Assembly: GCA_963817785.1 (NCBI GenBank)
Contig: CAWFPL010000008.1
Location: forward strand, 1,240,001 to 1,304,000
DNA from: JAKALD01 sp963817785
GTDB lineage: Bacteria > Pseudomonadota > Gammaproteobacteria > Burkholderiales > SG8-39
Reading direction: 5' to 3'
DNA: 64,000 bases
Shown here: positions 35,491-44,964 of the stretch, piece by piece
Layout of the letters: each line of letters begins with the position of its first letter
Numbering within the stretch: the stretch's first letter is position 1
Notes under the pieces: model-generated
What the model was told of the DNA's origin: nothing
Databases searched by the model: none
What the model saw: the letters and a program-made list of their open reading frames with translations, nothing else
Made by a program: the position numbers and the translations under genes

Positions 35491-35727
35491 TTAAGGCAGT
35501 TTCGTTGTGACATTGCACTCGATCATGTTCCTGGCTTCCAGGCCGGCACGACAGACATAGACTGCGCGTTCAGTCGCATCATAAAACCAAGCGAACGACA
35601 CGCCATTGGAGGAGGACGTGCCCACCGGAGTCAATGTGGGCCGAACATCGATTCGGCTTTGAGCCACAGCGTGAAAACCGTAGCCGATGAGTGCTGCGAC
35701 AAGCGCAAACGCTGCGATCTTAGACAT
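35491..35727 (-). CDS. Small exported protein, 78 aa
   Basis: ATG 35727 with AAAGGGGGG just upstream. Signal peptide MSKIAAFALVAALIGYGFHA, VAQ; mature ~55 residues with two Cys (YVCRAGLEARNMIEC) that may form a disulfide. Function unknown; a periplasmic or secreted peptide. Confidence 0.65.
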   Translation of the reverse strand: MSKIAAFALVAALIGYGFHAVAQSRIDVRPTLTPVGTSSSNGVSFAWFYDATERAVYVCRAGLEARNMIECNVTTKLP

Positions 35728-35883
35728 GGAGCCCCCCTTTTGCCGTAAGTCCAGGCAACCCTAAGAATATCCCCGACACTTGCCCTCACAGGCACACGCA
35801 AGAAAAGATATTTCCCGACGTGATCCCCGATTTTAGTAGCGTTATGCTTTGGAGTCCGATTTTGAGGAGAGGGGATCGGGCCG

Positions 35884-36279
35884 ATGGAGAAGCGCTTTTC
35901 GGAAGAGCAGATCATCGGGTTTCTGCGGGAGGCTGAAGCGGGGCTGGCGGTAAAGGACCTGTGCCGCCGGCACGGGTTTGTCGGAGGCGAGCTACTACCT
36001 GTGGAAGTCGCAGTTCGGTGGAATGTCGGTGCCGGAGGCGAAGAGGCTGAAGCACCTGGAGACGGAGAACACGCGGCTGAAGAAGCTGCTGGCGGAGACG
36101 ATGCTGGAGGCGCAGGTGAGCCGCGAGGCATTGCGCCGAAAGTGGTGACCGCGCCAGCGAAGCGCGAACTGGTACGGTATGCCCAGTCGCAGGGGCTGAG
36201 CGAGCGCCGGGCGTTGAAGCTGGCGGGCATGAGCCCGAGCGTGCTGCGCTACGACCGCAGGGACGGCGATGGGCTTTAA
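35884..36279 (+). pseudogene. IS3-family OrfA/OrfB start, frameshifted fragment
   Basis: MEKRFSEEQIIGFLREAEAG, then DLCRRHGF is the start of an IS3 (IS2/IS407-like) OrfA. A frame change near 35980 leads to EASYYLWKSQFGGMSVPEAK and LKKLLAETMLEAQVSREAL in another frame. The first ~45 residues of OrfB follow before the sequence is lost at about 36280. Confidence 0.75.
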
Positions 36280-36345
36280 ATCAAATTGCTACTGAAACAG
36301 CGATCACGTCGGGACGTCCCGCCCCTGTGAGGCTGCTGGTGGCGC

Positions 36346-36540
36346 TTACGGGTTCTGGCCCTTCTTGGTGTAGCGGCCCTTATGTTCCCGTACCTGACGT
36401 AGGTTACCCTCCCATTGGCACTGGAAATTATTGCAGCAATAGCGGTGGACGGGCCAAAGAGCGCTAAGCGCCCTGTCGATAATGCGCCGGCGGATGCGCA
36501 CCAGTTGGGACCCGCATCGCGGACATGTCCGGCTAGACAT
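36346..36540 (-). CDS. Small zinc-ribbon protein, 64 aa
   Basis: MSSRTCPRCGSQLVRIRRRI, then YCCNNFQCQWEGNLRQVR. Cys pairs CPRC and CNNFQC suggest one zinc ribbon. Basic, no signal peptide. It could be a mobile-element cargo or a nucleic-acid-binding protein. No family known to me. Confidence 0.5.
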   Translation of the reverse strand: MSSRTCPRCGSQLVRIRRRIIDRALSALWPVHRYCCNNFQCQWEGNLRQVREHKGRYTKKGQNP

Positions 36541-36559
36541 GCGTATCTCGGCGCGTTAG

Positions 36560-37879
36560 CAGGCTGTTGAATTTCGCTCGAACACGATGACTTTGACGAT
36601 GTTCGAAGGCGTGGGGAATGCGCTCGATGCGTGATTCGCGAGTGATCGGGCAGCGCGGCGCAAGCCGATTGCTTCAGTTTGCCTCGCCTGACCGCTCATT
36701 GCAGCGCCGCCTGCGGTGCCGCACTGAGCATTCGGGCGATTCTGGGGATGTTGCTCGCGGTCATTGTCAATTTGAAGTGCTGATCGACCCGTCGCAGCCC
36801 TCGGTACACGGTCTGCCGAATGCGGCCCACGGTCTTGCCCCAGCCGAAGTGCTCCCCGATGCGCTTGCGGATCGTCTGGCTCAACGCGTACCCGATGTGC
36901 CGGGTCGTGCGCGTATCGATCGCGCTGCCCCCACGCCGGGTGTCGTTGCTCGCCACGTGCGGCGTGACCTTGCGCTCGCGGCACGCGGGGACGAAGTCCT
37001 GGGTGTCGTAGGCCTTGTCCGCCCCGAGGCTCTTGGGCTGTTTGCCCGGCACCGTGCCCAGCATCGCGAGCGCCGCCGCGCGCTCGCCCGTGCCGTTGGC
37101 GTGCGTCACCACCGCGCCCACCACCAACCCGGATCGGTTCTCCATCAGCACGTGCCCTTGGTAGCAAAGAATCGAGGCCGCATTGTCGCTCTTTCGAAAC
37201 AATCGCGCATCGGGATCGGTCGTGCTCTCGTGCGTGTCGTTCGTGCGCGCTTTGCCCTTCCAGTCGGCCTGCGCATTGCGTCCCGGCCCCGAGGGCCTTT
37301 GGTCATCGCTCCCGTTCTTGGGCCGGAAGCTCTTGTGGCTCGCCCAGGCCTGGATCAGCGTGCCATCGACCGAGAAGTGCTCCTTGGACAGCAGCCCCTT
37401 GGCTTCGGCAAGCCCCATGACCTCGGTGAAGAACGCTTCCACCACCGCGTGCTCGAGCAACCGGTCCCGGTTCTTGGAGAACACCGAGTGATCCCACACC
37501 GCATCGTCGATCGCCAGCCCGACGAACCACCGAAACAACAGGTTGTAGCGCAGCTGCTCGCACACCTGGCGCTCGCTCCTGACCGAGTAGAACACCTGCA
37601 GCAGCAGCGCCCGCATGAGCTTCTCCGGTGCAATGCTCGCGCGCCCGGTATCGGCGTAGATCTCATTGAACAGGCCGTTCAGCTGCCCGAGCGCCTCGTT
37701 CACCAGCACCCGGATCGAGCGCAGCGGAGGATCCCCGGGCACAAAGTCGCCCAGCTTCGACATCGTGAACAGCGGCTCTTGCATCCCGTCGGCTCGCCGC
37801 ATTCTTGTTCTCCCTTTGACGAACCGCTCTCTATGACAGAAAACCAGCGATGTCGTTCGGGGAGATTTTCAACAGCCTG
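36560..37879 (-). mobile_element. Intact IS5-family element
   Basis: Inverted ends CAGGCTGTTGAA / TTCAACAGCCTG with a 4-bp target duplication TTAG (36556-36559, 37880-37883). 1320 bp, one transposase gene. Confidence 0.92.
36696..37802 (-). CDS. IS5-family transposase
   Basis: 368 aa. The N-terminal DUF772-type region has LMRALLLQVFYSVRSERQVC, EQLRYNLLFRWFVGL and DHSVFSKNRDRLL. The core has HFSVDGTLIQAWASHKSF (Asp), SLGADKAYDTQDFV (Asp), and RKRIGEHFGWGKTVGRIRQT (Glu). No frame defects. Reads towards the zinc-ribbon gene. Confidence 0.92.
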   Translation of the reverse strand: MRRADGMQEPLFTMSKLGDFVPGDPPLRSIRVLVNEALGQLNGLFNEIYADTGRASIAPEKLMRALLLQVFYSVRSERQVCEQLRYNLLFRWFVGLAIDDAVWDHSVFSKNRDRLLEHAVVEAFFTEVMGLAEAKGLLSKEHFSVDGTLIQAWASHKSFRPKNGSDDQRPSGPGRNAQADWKGKARTNDTHESTTDPDARLFRKSDNAASILCYQGHVLMENRSGLVVGAVVTHANGTGERAAALAMLGTVPGKQPKSLGADKAYDTQDFVPACRERKVTPHVASNDTRRGGSAIDTRTTRHIGYALSQTIRKRIGEHFGWGKTVGRIRQTVYRGLRRVDQHFKLTMTASNIPRIARMLSAAPQAALQ

Positions 37880-38278
37880 TTAGGGAGACCCTCGGCGAAA
37901 CAGGCATTAAGAGTCTCCTGGCGCTCAATTGACGTTCAGCCCCAAACGCTTCAATTTGAGTGCACCTCGCCGACCCGAGTTCCCCCAGGCTTACGGCGAA
38001 TGGGCCGAAGGGCACCGCCATGGCAGCGATCCGCCGACCAAAAGCTTTGTGCGCGCGCACCCTCAGTCGAGCCACAAGCGCGACCCCTCCCGGCAATAAT
38101 CGACGCCACGTTGGCAGTACCAAGCATGGTGCCGGTAAGTGCGACGGATTCCGACCTAGGCCTGCATTATGCCTGTCCAGACTGCCTTTGGTGGATGGGC
38201 GTTGAGCTACGCAGCGCAGACCGCGAGCCGCGCGCACCGGCAGTAGCCATCCGCATTTGCCCTGCGTACACTCGCGCG
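37880..38278. other. Intergenic, no gene seen
   Basis: 399 bases after the IS5 right end. A long frame continues into the pyrophosphatase-like gene, but its upstream part is not protein-like. Confidence 0.4.
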
Positions 38279-38791
38279 ATGAAGGACGCGAAGTGCTCCC
38301 AGTCGTCGCGGACAGACGCCTCGCCTTCGCAGCCAGTGCTCGAAGTGCTCATCGAAGTCGCGCGTGGCAGCTTTCTTAAGCGCGGATCTGTGGGTGACGT
38401 GGACTTTGTCTCGCCGCTGCCATGTCCGTTCAATTATGGATCAGTCCCCCAGTACGTCGGACTCGAGGGTGACTTGCTCGATGCGGTAGTCCTCGGCCCG
38501 CGTCTTCCACGAGGCACACGGATACAGGTAAAGGCCTGGGGCGCGGTCGCGATGATCGATCGCGACATGATCGACTACAAGGTGATTTGCAGCGGCGAAC
38601 CGGTTACTGCCGAGCAGCGTGAAGCGCTGCTTCGCTTCTTTCGTTTTTATGCCAAGTGCAAGGGCCTGCTCAATCTATGGCGTCGTCGCCCTGGACGCAA
38701 CGCCTGTGAGGGCTGGTTCGAGGCTCGCGAGGCCATCTGTCGGGCACTGCCGCGCGACGCTGCTTGGCGCGGACCATCGGTCCCATTTTGA
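38279..38791 (+). CDS. Inorganic pyrophosphatase-like protein
   Basis: 170 aa. LEVLIEVARGSFLKRGSVGD, then PCPFNYGSVPQYVG, EGDLLDAVVLGPRLPRGTRI and AMIDRDMIDYKVIC follow the soluble family I PPase order (NYG, GDxLD, then the D-x-x-D-x-K metal and phosphate motif). It differs from a housekeeping PPase: GDLLDAV in place of GDPLDVL, and a divergent C-terminus. It may be a specialised or weak enzyme. ATG 38279 is the first start with protein-like sequence after it. Confidence 0.72.
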   Translation: MKDAKCSQSSRTDASPSQPVLEVLIEVARGSFLKRGSVGDVDFVSPLPCPFNYGSVPQYVGLEGDLLDAVVLGPRLPRGTRIQVKAWGAVAMIDRDMIDYKVICSGEPVTAEQREALLRFFRFYAKCKGLLNLWRRRPGRNACEGWFEAREAICRALPRDAAWRGPSVPF

Positions 38792-38837
38792 CACGTGGCA
38801 TCATCGGGCCGCGGACGAAGAGCGCCACCGGTCCGCG

Positions 38838-39326
38838 TCAGTTGACGGCGAGACAAGGTTCCCGCGCGGCCGACACTAGTTCTTCGGCGGCCGCGAGCAG
38901 GACGTCCACACTCGGCCTTTGCGGATATCCGCGCAATGCTGCCGCGAGGGCCGGAAACTCGAAGACCGCTTCAGCGTAATACAGGGAGGCCCTGCGTATT
39001 TCGGCAACCTTTGGAGCCTCCAGAGGAACAAATTCGCGCAACCCCAACAAATCCGCCTCAGCCAAGAGTTTGCCGAGATTTCGCCCAAAGGCATTCACCG
39101 CGGAGTCTTCGAGGAGCTTGCCGCCAACCGATAGATACGCCTTGAGGATCAATTCAAGTGCGTGGCACACGAGGTAATACTGCGCCGGCCGAAACGATTT
39201 ATCAGGCAGTCTCGCTTTTTTTGCTGCGCGAAGAAAGTCAACGGCGTACATATAGAGTGTCGCTGGCGTGAGGCGAACCTTCACGCTCCTACCGGACATA
39301 GGCCTGACTCGCTGCTGACTCTTCAT
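38838..39326 (-). CDS. HEPN-domain-like protein, copy 2
   Basis: Paralogue of 27082-27585: FLRAAKKARLPDKSFRPAQY, YLVCHALELILKAYLSVGGK, RNLGKLLAEADLLGLREFV, and SLYYAEAVFEFPALAAALRG. The Arg of the R-x5-H in copy 1 is Gln here, and HDL is RNL, so copy 2 is less likely to be an active RNase. The start at 39326 (MKSQQRVRPM) or 39299 is uncertain. It converges on the pyrophosphatase-like gene. Confidence 0.58.
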   Translation of the reverse strand: MKSQQRVRPMSGRSVKVRLTPATLYMYAVDFLRAAKKARLPDKSFRPAQYYLVCHALELILKAYLSVGGKLLEDSAVNAFGRNLGKLLAEADLLGLREFVPLEAPKVAEIRRASLYYAEAVFEFPALAAALRGYPQRPSVDVLLAAAEELVSAAREPCLAVN

Positions 39327-39881
39327 GCGACCTGTTCCGTAAGGGCGTCGACGTGGTTTCACCGCTTTCCCCCTGGACGCCAAATCTCTGCCCTTGGTCC
39401 TCGACGCTCGCCTGAAGCGACGGCGCCGTAACTGCGCATACGGTCATGCGAAGCCGCGCACGCGATCAACCTTCTTTCTTGCGGTCGCCTTGGGCCGTCG
39501 GACACTCCGCTTGCGTTCTTGGCTACAAAAGCTTGCCCTCTGGCACGGATTTTATGCCGTGCGAGCGCGTCTGCGTTTCGTTCACGTTCCCCTGCCGTTA
39601 GGCAGTGCACAAATCGCCCTATCCTTTGCTCCTTCAAGAGCGACTTGCGCAAGAGAGAGTGAGCCGTTGGCTCTTCCCCTGTGCCCGCCGTGCCGCCGAT
39701 CCGTGAGTCAGAATACGCTAGGCACGCCTGCGAAGTCTGCAGATTACGGATCAGAAGTAGTGTGTAGTGTGTACTTCGCATGCACCCGGTGAGCCGACGA
39801 ACGGCGCGTCGCGTGGCGCATGGAAAATGCACCAGGTATCGCGTGGGAAGGGCGCTGCCCGGCGGATGGCGTAAGTCGTCC
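39327..39881. other. Intergenic, no gene seen
   Basis: 555 bases. Long but poor-quality frames only. Nothing recognised. Confidence 0.4.
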
Positions 39882-40085
39882 TCAGCGTTTCGAGGTCTCC
39901 GCGAGCGCAGCCACGTAGCCCAGGCAAGCAACCAGCATGCAAGCCATACCGGCTTGAAGAACCGTTCCGACCTGAAACCCCCGAATCCAATACATTCCCG
40001 CAAGCCGCGCTTCGACAGCCAAGCCAAATAGTGCCAAGCCGACGATTCCTGCGGAGCGTCCAATCCAAATAAGCATAGTCCCCAT
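39882..40085 (-). CDS. Small two-helix membrane protein, 67 aa
   Basis: ATG 40085 with AAAAGGGGG upstream. MGTMLIWIGRSAGIVGLALF and VLQAGMACMLVACLGYVAAL form two membrane segments joined by VEARLAGMYWIRGF. Function unknown. It is the first gene upstream (same strand) of HEPN-like copy 2, 555 bases away. Confidence 0.6.
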   Translation of the reverse strand: MGTMLIWIGRSAGIVGLALFGLAVEARLAGMYWIRGFQVGTVLQAGMACMLVACLGYVAALAETSKR

Positions 40086-41124
40086 GAGGTACCCCCTTTT
40101 CAACCCCGCCACCACAATGTGACCGGCCGCGGCGGCGACTCGAAGCAATCGTATCCCAATCATGCGAGGATGCGTTGAGAACGTCACGCCGAGAATTGCT
40201 GACGCTGCCTCCTGGAAAATTACAACGATTCAAACAAGTAGCAGGTTGATCTCAGTCGACACCAAGAAGCAGCTGGCAACTAGCTGAGTTATCGTGAATT
40301 AGCGGACTGTACTTCTGGATCGCGGCGCGTCAAGACGTCAAGCACACGCAATCAGTCGCTCGGTGTGCGCGCTTGGAGGCGTTGTACAGGGCCCGGCCGG
40401 GTTTGGCGGTCTATAGCGCAGCTGCTAGGTGCGTCGCATCAGCCACTGCGCGAAGGCGCGCGATGACAGTGCCTTGTGCGTCGGCCTCCTCTCCTGCAGG
40501 GTGCTTTCCTTGCGAGCATCACCGGTAGCTTGCCGCGCGCTGCTGCCGCCGGCTCGCGTAGTTCGGTCTAAGCTCTCCCGGTTCCGAGGTGCAAGTCAGG
40601 CGCGACGCCGCGCGGGATAGGTGCTGGCTGTTAGTCTACTCGGACTATTGCTGTCGCAGCGCGCGGCCGATAGAGTTTCTCCGCGTCCTAATGAACCAAG
40701 GACGGGCTGCTTGGATTGCCGCCGCACCTCGACCGACTCAATCCCAGAAAAGAAGACTAATGTGCCTGGAGCCGAGAGCATTGACGCATTTCTACATCAG
40801 ACACATGGCAAATCGACTGCCGATGGAATGGCAGGAGCATGCCTGTTCGCGGTCTGCGTCGGGACGCGCACGGTCACCGAGCTAGCGCTCGGTCGCGCAA
40901 TTCGCGACTGTCCACGGCCCGTGACGCAAAATCGCGCTAACGCCCGCGCGCATCGCCGCACTATGGAAAGCACCCTATCTCCCATGTAGGCGCCAAGCGC
41001 CCCTGTCCGAAAAATATGAAGTTTTGGCTGGACCGGTGCAGAGGTATGCGGTGACGAAGAAATGCCGAATGGTTCATTGATCGAAAGATCGAGCAGCGTG
41101 ACTGACGCCGCCTCGGCGAGGGTC
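40086..41124. other. Leader region of the EPS locus, no gene seen
   Basis: About 1 kb with no convincing gene. Its right end carries the sigma-54 box at 41025-41040 and a leader up to the ATG at 41125. EPS loci often have long regulatory upstream regions. Confidence 0.45.
41025..41040 (+). promoter_or_regulatory. Candidate sigma-54 promoter of the EPS locus
   Basis: TGGCTGGACCGGTGCA: GG and GC separated by exactly 10 bases, with flanking TGGC and TGCA as in the consensus. The start of transcription would be near 41051. That leaves about 11 bases before the ATG at 41062 but 74 before the ATG at 41125, which favours the latter as translation start. Confidence 0.55.
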
Positions 41125-42532
41125 ATGCCAGTTCGCATTGTCAATGGACAGGTGCAATGGTCGATGGTGCTTCTTAGCCTCGTCGAGGCCGCGGTAGCAT
41201 TCGGATCAATTTACCTCGCCATATCGGTGCGCTTCGAGAGCTTCTCCGCATCGGTATCTTTTTTTCACGCCACAGTGGGCCAAATATGGCCCAGGGCCTT
41301 GCTGGTCGCGGGTGTGACCTCGCTGAGCCTCGCCTCAATGGGGCTCTATCAGTTGCGGCAACGCGTCCGCTTCACGGGGATCGTCGTGCGCCTACTGCTT
41401 GCTGCGCTCTTCGCTCAGGCCGGCCTCGGGGTGCTTTTCTATTTGACACCGGCACTTTTCGTGGGGCGCGGTTCTGATGGCCCTCGCAGGGCTATTTACG
41501 TTCACGCTACTCACAGCGGTCCGCTATGCATTTCTGCAATTGGTCGACGAAGACATTTTCAAGCGCCGCGTGCTAGTGTGGGGCGCCGGCGCCCGAGCCG
41601 CCGCTATTGCTAAGAGATTGCGTAGACGCACCGATCAACGCGGCTTCAAGCTGATTGGCTATCTTAGTGCACCAGGGGACTGCACAAACGTTCCGGACCA
41701 TCAAATCGTTCACCAAGAGGGCGGCCTGCTTCAGCTGGCGATGCGCCATAGGGTCGAGGAGATCGTCGTTGCACCGGATGATCGCCGATGCGGCCTGCCG
41801 ATCGCCGAGTTGCTGCAATGTCGGATCCGGGGGATCGAGATTTCCGATATTCTGGCTTTTTTCGAACGCGAATCCGGCCGCGTCAACGTGGAGCTCATGC
41901 ACCCGAGTTGGTTGATTTTTTCGAAGGGATTCCGCTGCGACGTCGTCCGGCTTACGACCAAGCGCCTGTTCGACATCGCCATAAGCATCTCGATCTTGTT
42001 GGTGAGCTCGCCAATAGTGCTATTGACGGCAATGGCAATCTTTTTTGAGGATCGAGGCCCGGTACTATATCGCCAAGTGCGTGTCGGGCAGAATGGAAGG
42101 CCCTTTCGCGTGCTTAAGTTTAGGAGCATGAGAGTAGACGCGGAGGCGAACGGCGAAGCAGTGTGGGCACGGCAAAACGACCGCCGAGTGACGCGGGTCG
42201 GCGCGCTCATTCGTAAGCTCAGAATCGACGAGCTGCCCCAGGTGCTCAACGTTTTGGTCGGTCAAATGAGCTTCGTCGGTCCGCGCCCGGAGCGACCCGA
42301 GTTTGTCGAACAACTCACGAAAGCCATCCCCTACTATCCGGAGCGCCATGCAGTGAAGCCCGGCATTACCGGATGGGCTCAGGTTCAATACCGGTACGGC
42401 TCTAGCGAGAAAGATGCTCGCGAGAAACTCGAATACGACCTGTACTACGTGAAGCATCATAGCCTCGCTTTCGATCTCGTGGTGCTGTTGCAGACTGTCG
42501 AGGTTGTGCTCTTCGGGATCGGTTCGCGGTAG
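41125..42532 (+). pseudogene. EPS priming sugar transferase (EpsB type), frameshifted
   Basis: Membrane phosphosugar transferase that loads the first sugar on undecaprenyl phosphate, PEP-CTERM-associated subgroup. The N-terminal membrane segments (VQWSMVLLSLVEAAVAFGSI and SLASMGLYQLRQRVRF) are in one frame to about 41473. The rest is one base out: LFTFTLLTAVRYAFL, a CoA-binding-like domain RRVLVWGAGARAAAIAKRL, then the catalytic Bac_transf domain with RPFRVLKFRSMRVDAEANGE and RIDELPQVLNVLVGQMSFVG. The C-terminus is normal. The shift sits in GTGGGGCGCGGTTCTG, one base extra or two missing. It may be a real knock-out or a sequencing error; the separate C-terminal frame starts at ATG 41477. An SD (GAGG) precedes ATG 41125; ATG 41062 is the alternative. 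Confidence 0.85.
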
Positions 42533-42762
42533 CCGATTTCGGTCGGCCGTGGCGACAGCCTGAGGCGCGTCGCCCCCATGATGAACGCGACTTCTCGAGG
42601 CGCGTAGAATCCCGGTAAGTAGTGAGGGGTAGGCTTGCAGTCTTCGTAGGCCACGTGACGCAATGCTTATCGCGTGGTCTCAGAGACATTTAGGCGGTCA
42701 GCGCTTATCGGCAAACTCACGCGACACACCACTGAGCGTTAGCGTGGCGCGCCGGGAAGGCA

Positions 42763-44964
42763 GTGAAGAGGCTGACCGCACGGGCGGGGGGCATAATAGA
42801 AGTGCTTGAGCTATCGTTGCGAGGCCCTGCAAGTCTCAGCTTCGGCGTCGGCATGCTCGCGTTCCTCGCCTTCTCGGTGCATATCGCACTGGGGTGGCGC
42901 GGCGGTCTGCGCGCATCGGTTCTCCTTGCAACGATCGCAATCAGTGCCATGTGGGCTGGCCTTAACTTTGGCTTTGCGCTCACCGATCGACCGGGTTTCT
43001 GGACCGCACAAACGATCCTGGACGCGTTGCGAGTCGGCGGTTGGCTGGTATTCATCGTCATCCTGCTCGGCGGCAGACCGGCGCCGGGAACCGGCCTGCC
43101 GGCTCGACCAACTGCGAGCAACTCGTCAACAGGTACTCAAGACTCGACTTCCTTTCGGGGAGGCATGTGGTGGGCCGCCGCATTCTTGCTCCTTCCTGCC
43201 GCAGCCTGGGTCTTTCCGCCTAGTCCACCTGTTCCGGAACTCGCATCCGTGAGCGCACCGTCGCGTCTCCCTTACGGCTTTCTCCTCGGCGTTTCGGTAG
43301 TCGGTTTGGTGCTGACGGAACAGATTTTCCGGCGCACCCTGGAGCACGCGCGCTGGTCGATCAAGCCTCTATGCCTTGGACTGGGCGCGAGCTTCGTGTT
43401 CGACCTATATATGTATGCCGACGCACTCTTATTCGGCCGTCTCGACGCGAATATCTGGGCAGCGCGGGGCTTGGCGCAAGCCTTGGTGATCCCCTTTATT
43501 GCCCTGGCGACAGCACGCAACAAAGACTGGACGATCAACATCGCCGTCTCCCGTGGAATCGTGTTTCACTCGGCCGCCTTCCTGGCATCAGGGATCTACC
43601 TGCTGACGGTAGCTGCTGCGGGCTATTACGTCCGTTACTTCGGCGGGAGTTGGGGTAAGACCTTCCAGGTCGGGTTCATTTTTGCCGCAGTACTGCTGTT
43701 AGGCTGGCTTTTCTCTTCTGGCACGCTGCGCTCGAAGCTCAAGGTATTCATCAACAAGAACTTCTTTTCCTACCGCTACGACTATCGGGAGGAGTGGTTG
43801 CGCTTCACCAACCTCCTGTCGACGCTCGACCCTAATGTGAGCGCTCCGCAGCGGTGCATTCAAGCATTGGCGAATCTGGTCGAGAGCCCCTCGGGCGCGC
43901 TTTGGCTTCGTGGTAACAGCGAGGTATTCACGCAATCAGCACACTGGAACTTGCCCAATATCCAAGCTGAGGAGTGCAGCGACCGATCTTTGCCCCGCTT
44001 TCTAGGAGCGACCGGTTGGGTGATCAACCTGGATGAATACCGGAAACAACCGTCGCGCTACCCGGGCCTTCAGCTCCCGGAGTGGTTGAAGAGCATGCCG
44101 TCGGCTTGGCTCATAATTCCGATCGTCGCGCAAGACCAGCTAATGGGCTTTATGATCCTCACTGCTCCCCGCGCTGCGATTGACGTCAATTGGGAGGTGC
44201 TCGACTTGCTCAAGACTGCGGCACGCCAGGTCGGCAGTTTCCTTGGCCAGATCCAGTCCTCCGAAGCCTTGCTGGAGGCAAAGAAATTCGATGCCTTCAA
44301 CAAGATGGCGGCGTTCGTGGCCCACGATCTGAAGAATCTCGTCGCGCAGTTGGCGCTGCTGCTGAAAAATTCGGAACGCCATCGCCAGAACCCTCGCTTC
44401 CAGGATGACATGCTGTCCACCGTAGAGCATGTTACCGAGCGCATGAACAGGTTGCTACTTCAGTTGAGCACCGGCAGCCGTGGAGCCGAGAATCTGCGCC
44501 CGATCAACTTGGGCACGCTGGCCAAGCGGGTGGTCGATGCCAAAGCCGATCAGCGGGCGGACATCGCCATTGACACATCGGCCGAAGTGATGACGTTGGG
44601 ATACGAGCAGCGATTCGAGCGAGTAGTCGGGCATCTGGTACAGAATGCAATCGACGCAACCCACGAAGGGGGAACGCTCGCAATACGCGTATTCGCAGAC
44701 GGTGGACGCGCGATCATGGAGATAGCCGATACGGGATGCGGGATGAGCGAGGAATTCGTGCGTGAAAGGCTGTTCCGGCCGTTCCAGACTACCAAGGAAA
44801 GCGGAATGGGCATCGGAGCCTATGAAACGGCCCAGTATGTGAAGGAGGTTGGGGGACGACTGGAGACCAACAGCAGGCCGGGGATGGGTACCAGAATAAA
44901 AATGATTCTTCCGTTGCGTGGTGGCAACGCATCACGAGGACAACATGACCGCGCAGTCGCATGA
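42763..44964 (+). CDS. prsK: PEP-CTERM system histidine kinase
   Basis: Sensor of the PrsK/PrsR pair. The N-terminal ~330 residues carry about eight membrane segments (LSFGVGMLAFLAFSVHIALG, FIVILLGG and others). A GAF domain spans residues ~350-500 (QRCIQALANLVESPSGALWL). The dimerisation box is FVAHDLKNLVAQLALLLKNS with phosphorylated His521. The ATPase follows: VVGHLVQNAIDATHEGG (N), DTGCGMS (G1), and GMGIGAYETAQYVKEVGG (G2). GTG start. The last 20 bases overlap prsR, so the pair is coupled. The signal sensed is unknown. No defects. Confidence 0.93.
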   Translation: MKRLTARAGGIIEVLELSLRGPASLSFGVGMLAFLAFSVHIALGWRGGLRASVLLATIAISAMWAGLNFGFALTDRPGFWTAQTILDALRVGGWLVFIVILLGGRPAPGTGLPARPTASNSSTGTQDSTSFRGGMWWAAAFLLLPAAAWVFPPSPPVPELASVSAPSRLPYGFLLGVSVVGLVLTEQIFRRTLEHARWSIKPLCLGLGASFVFDLYMYADALLFGRLDANIWAARGLAQALVIPFIALATARNKDWTINIAVSRGIVFHSAAFLASGIYLLTVAAAGYYVRYFGGSWGKTFQVGFIFAAVLLLGWLFSSGTLRSKLKVFINKNFFSYRYDYREEWLRFTNLLSTLDPNVSAPQRCIQALANLVESPSGALWLRGNSEVFTQSAHWNLPNIQAEECSDRSLPRFLGATGWVINLDEYRKQPSRYPGLQLPEWLKSMPSAWLIIPIVAQDQLMGFMILTAPRAAIDVNWEVLDLLKTAARQVGSFLGQIQSSEALLEAKKFDAFNKMAAFVAHDLKNLVAQLALLLKNSERHRQNPRFQDDMLSTVEHVTERMNRLLLQLSTGSRGAENLRPINLGTLAKRVVDAKADQRADIAIDTSAEVMTLGYEQRFERVVGHLVQNAIDATHEGGTLAIRVFADGGRAIMEIADTGCGMSEEFVRERLFRPFQTTKESGMGIGAYETAQYVKEVGGRLETNSRPGMGTRIKMILPLRGGNASRGQHDRAVA

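Noticed and set aside
40621..40989. 122-codon frame before the EPS locus
   Set aside because: No family, poor start, composition unlike neighbouring proteins.
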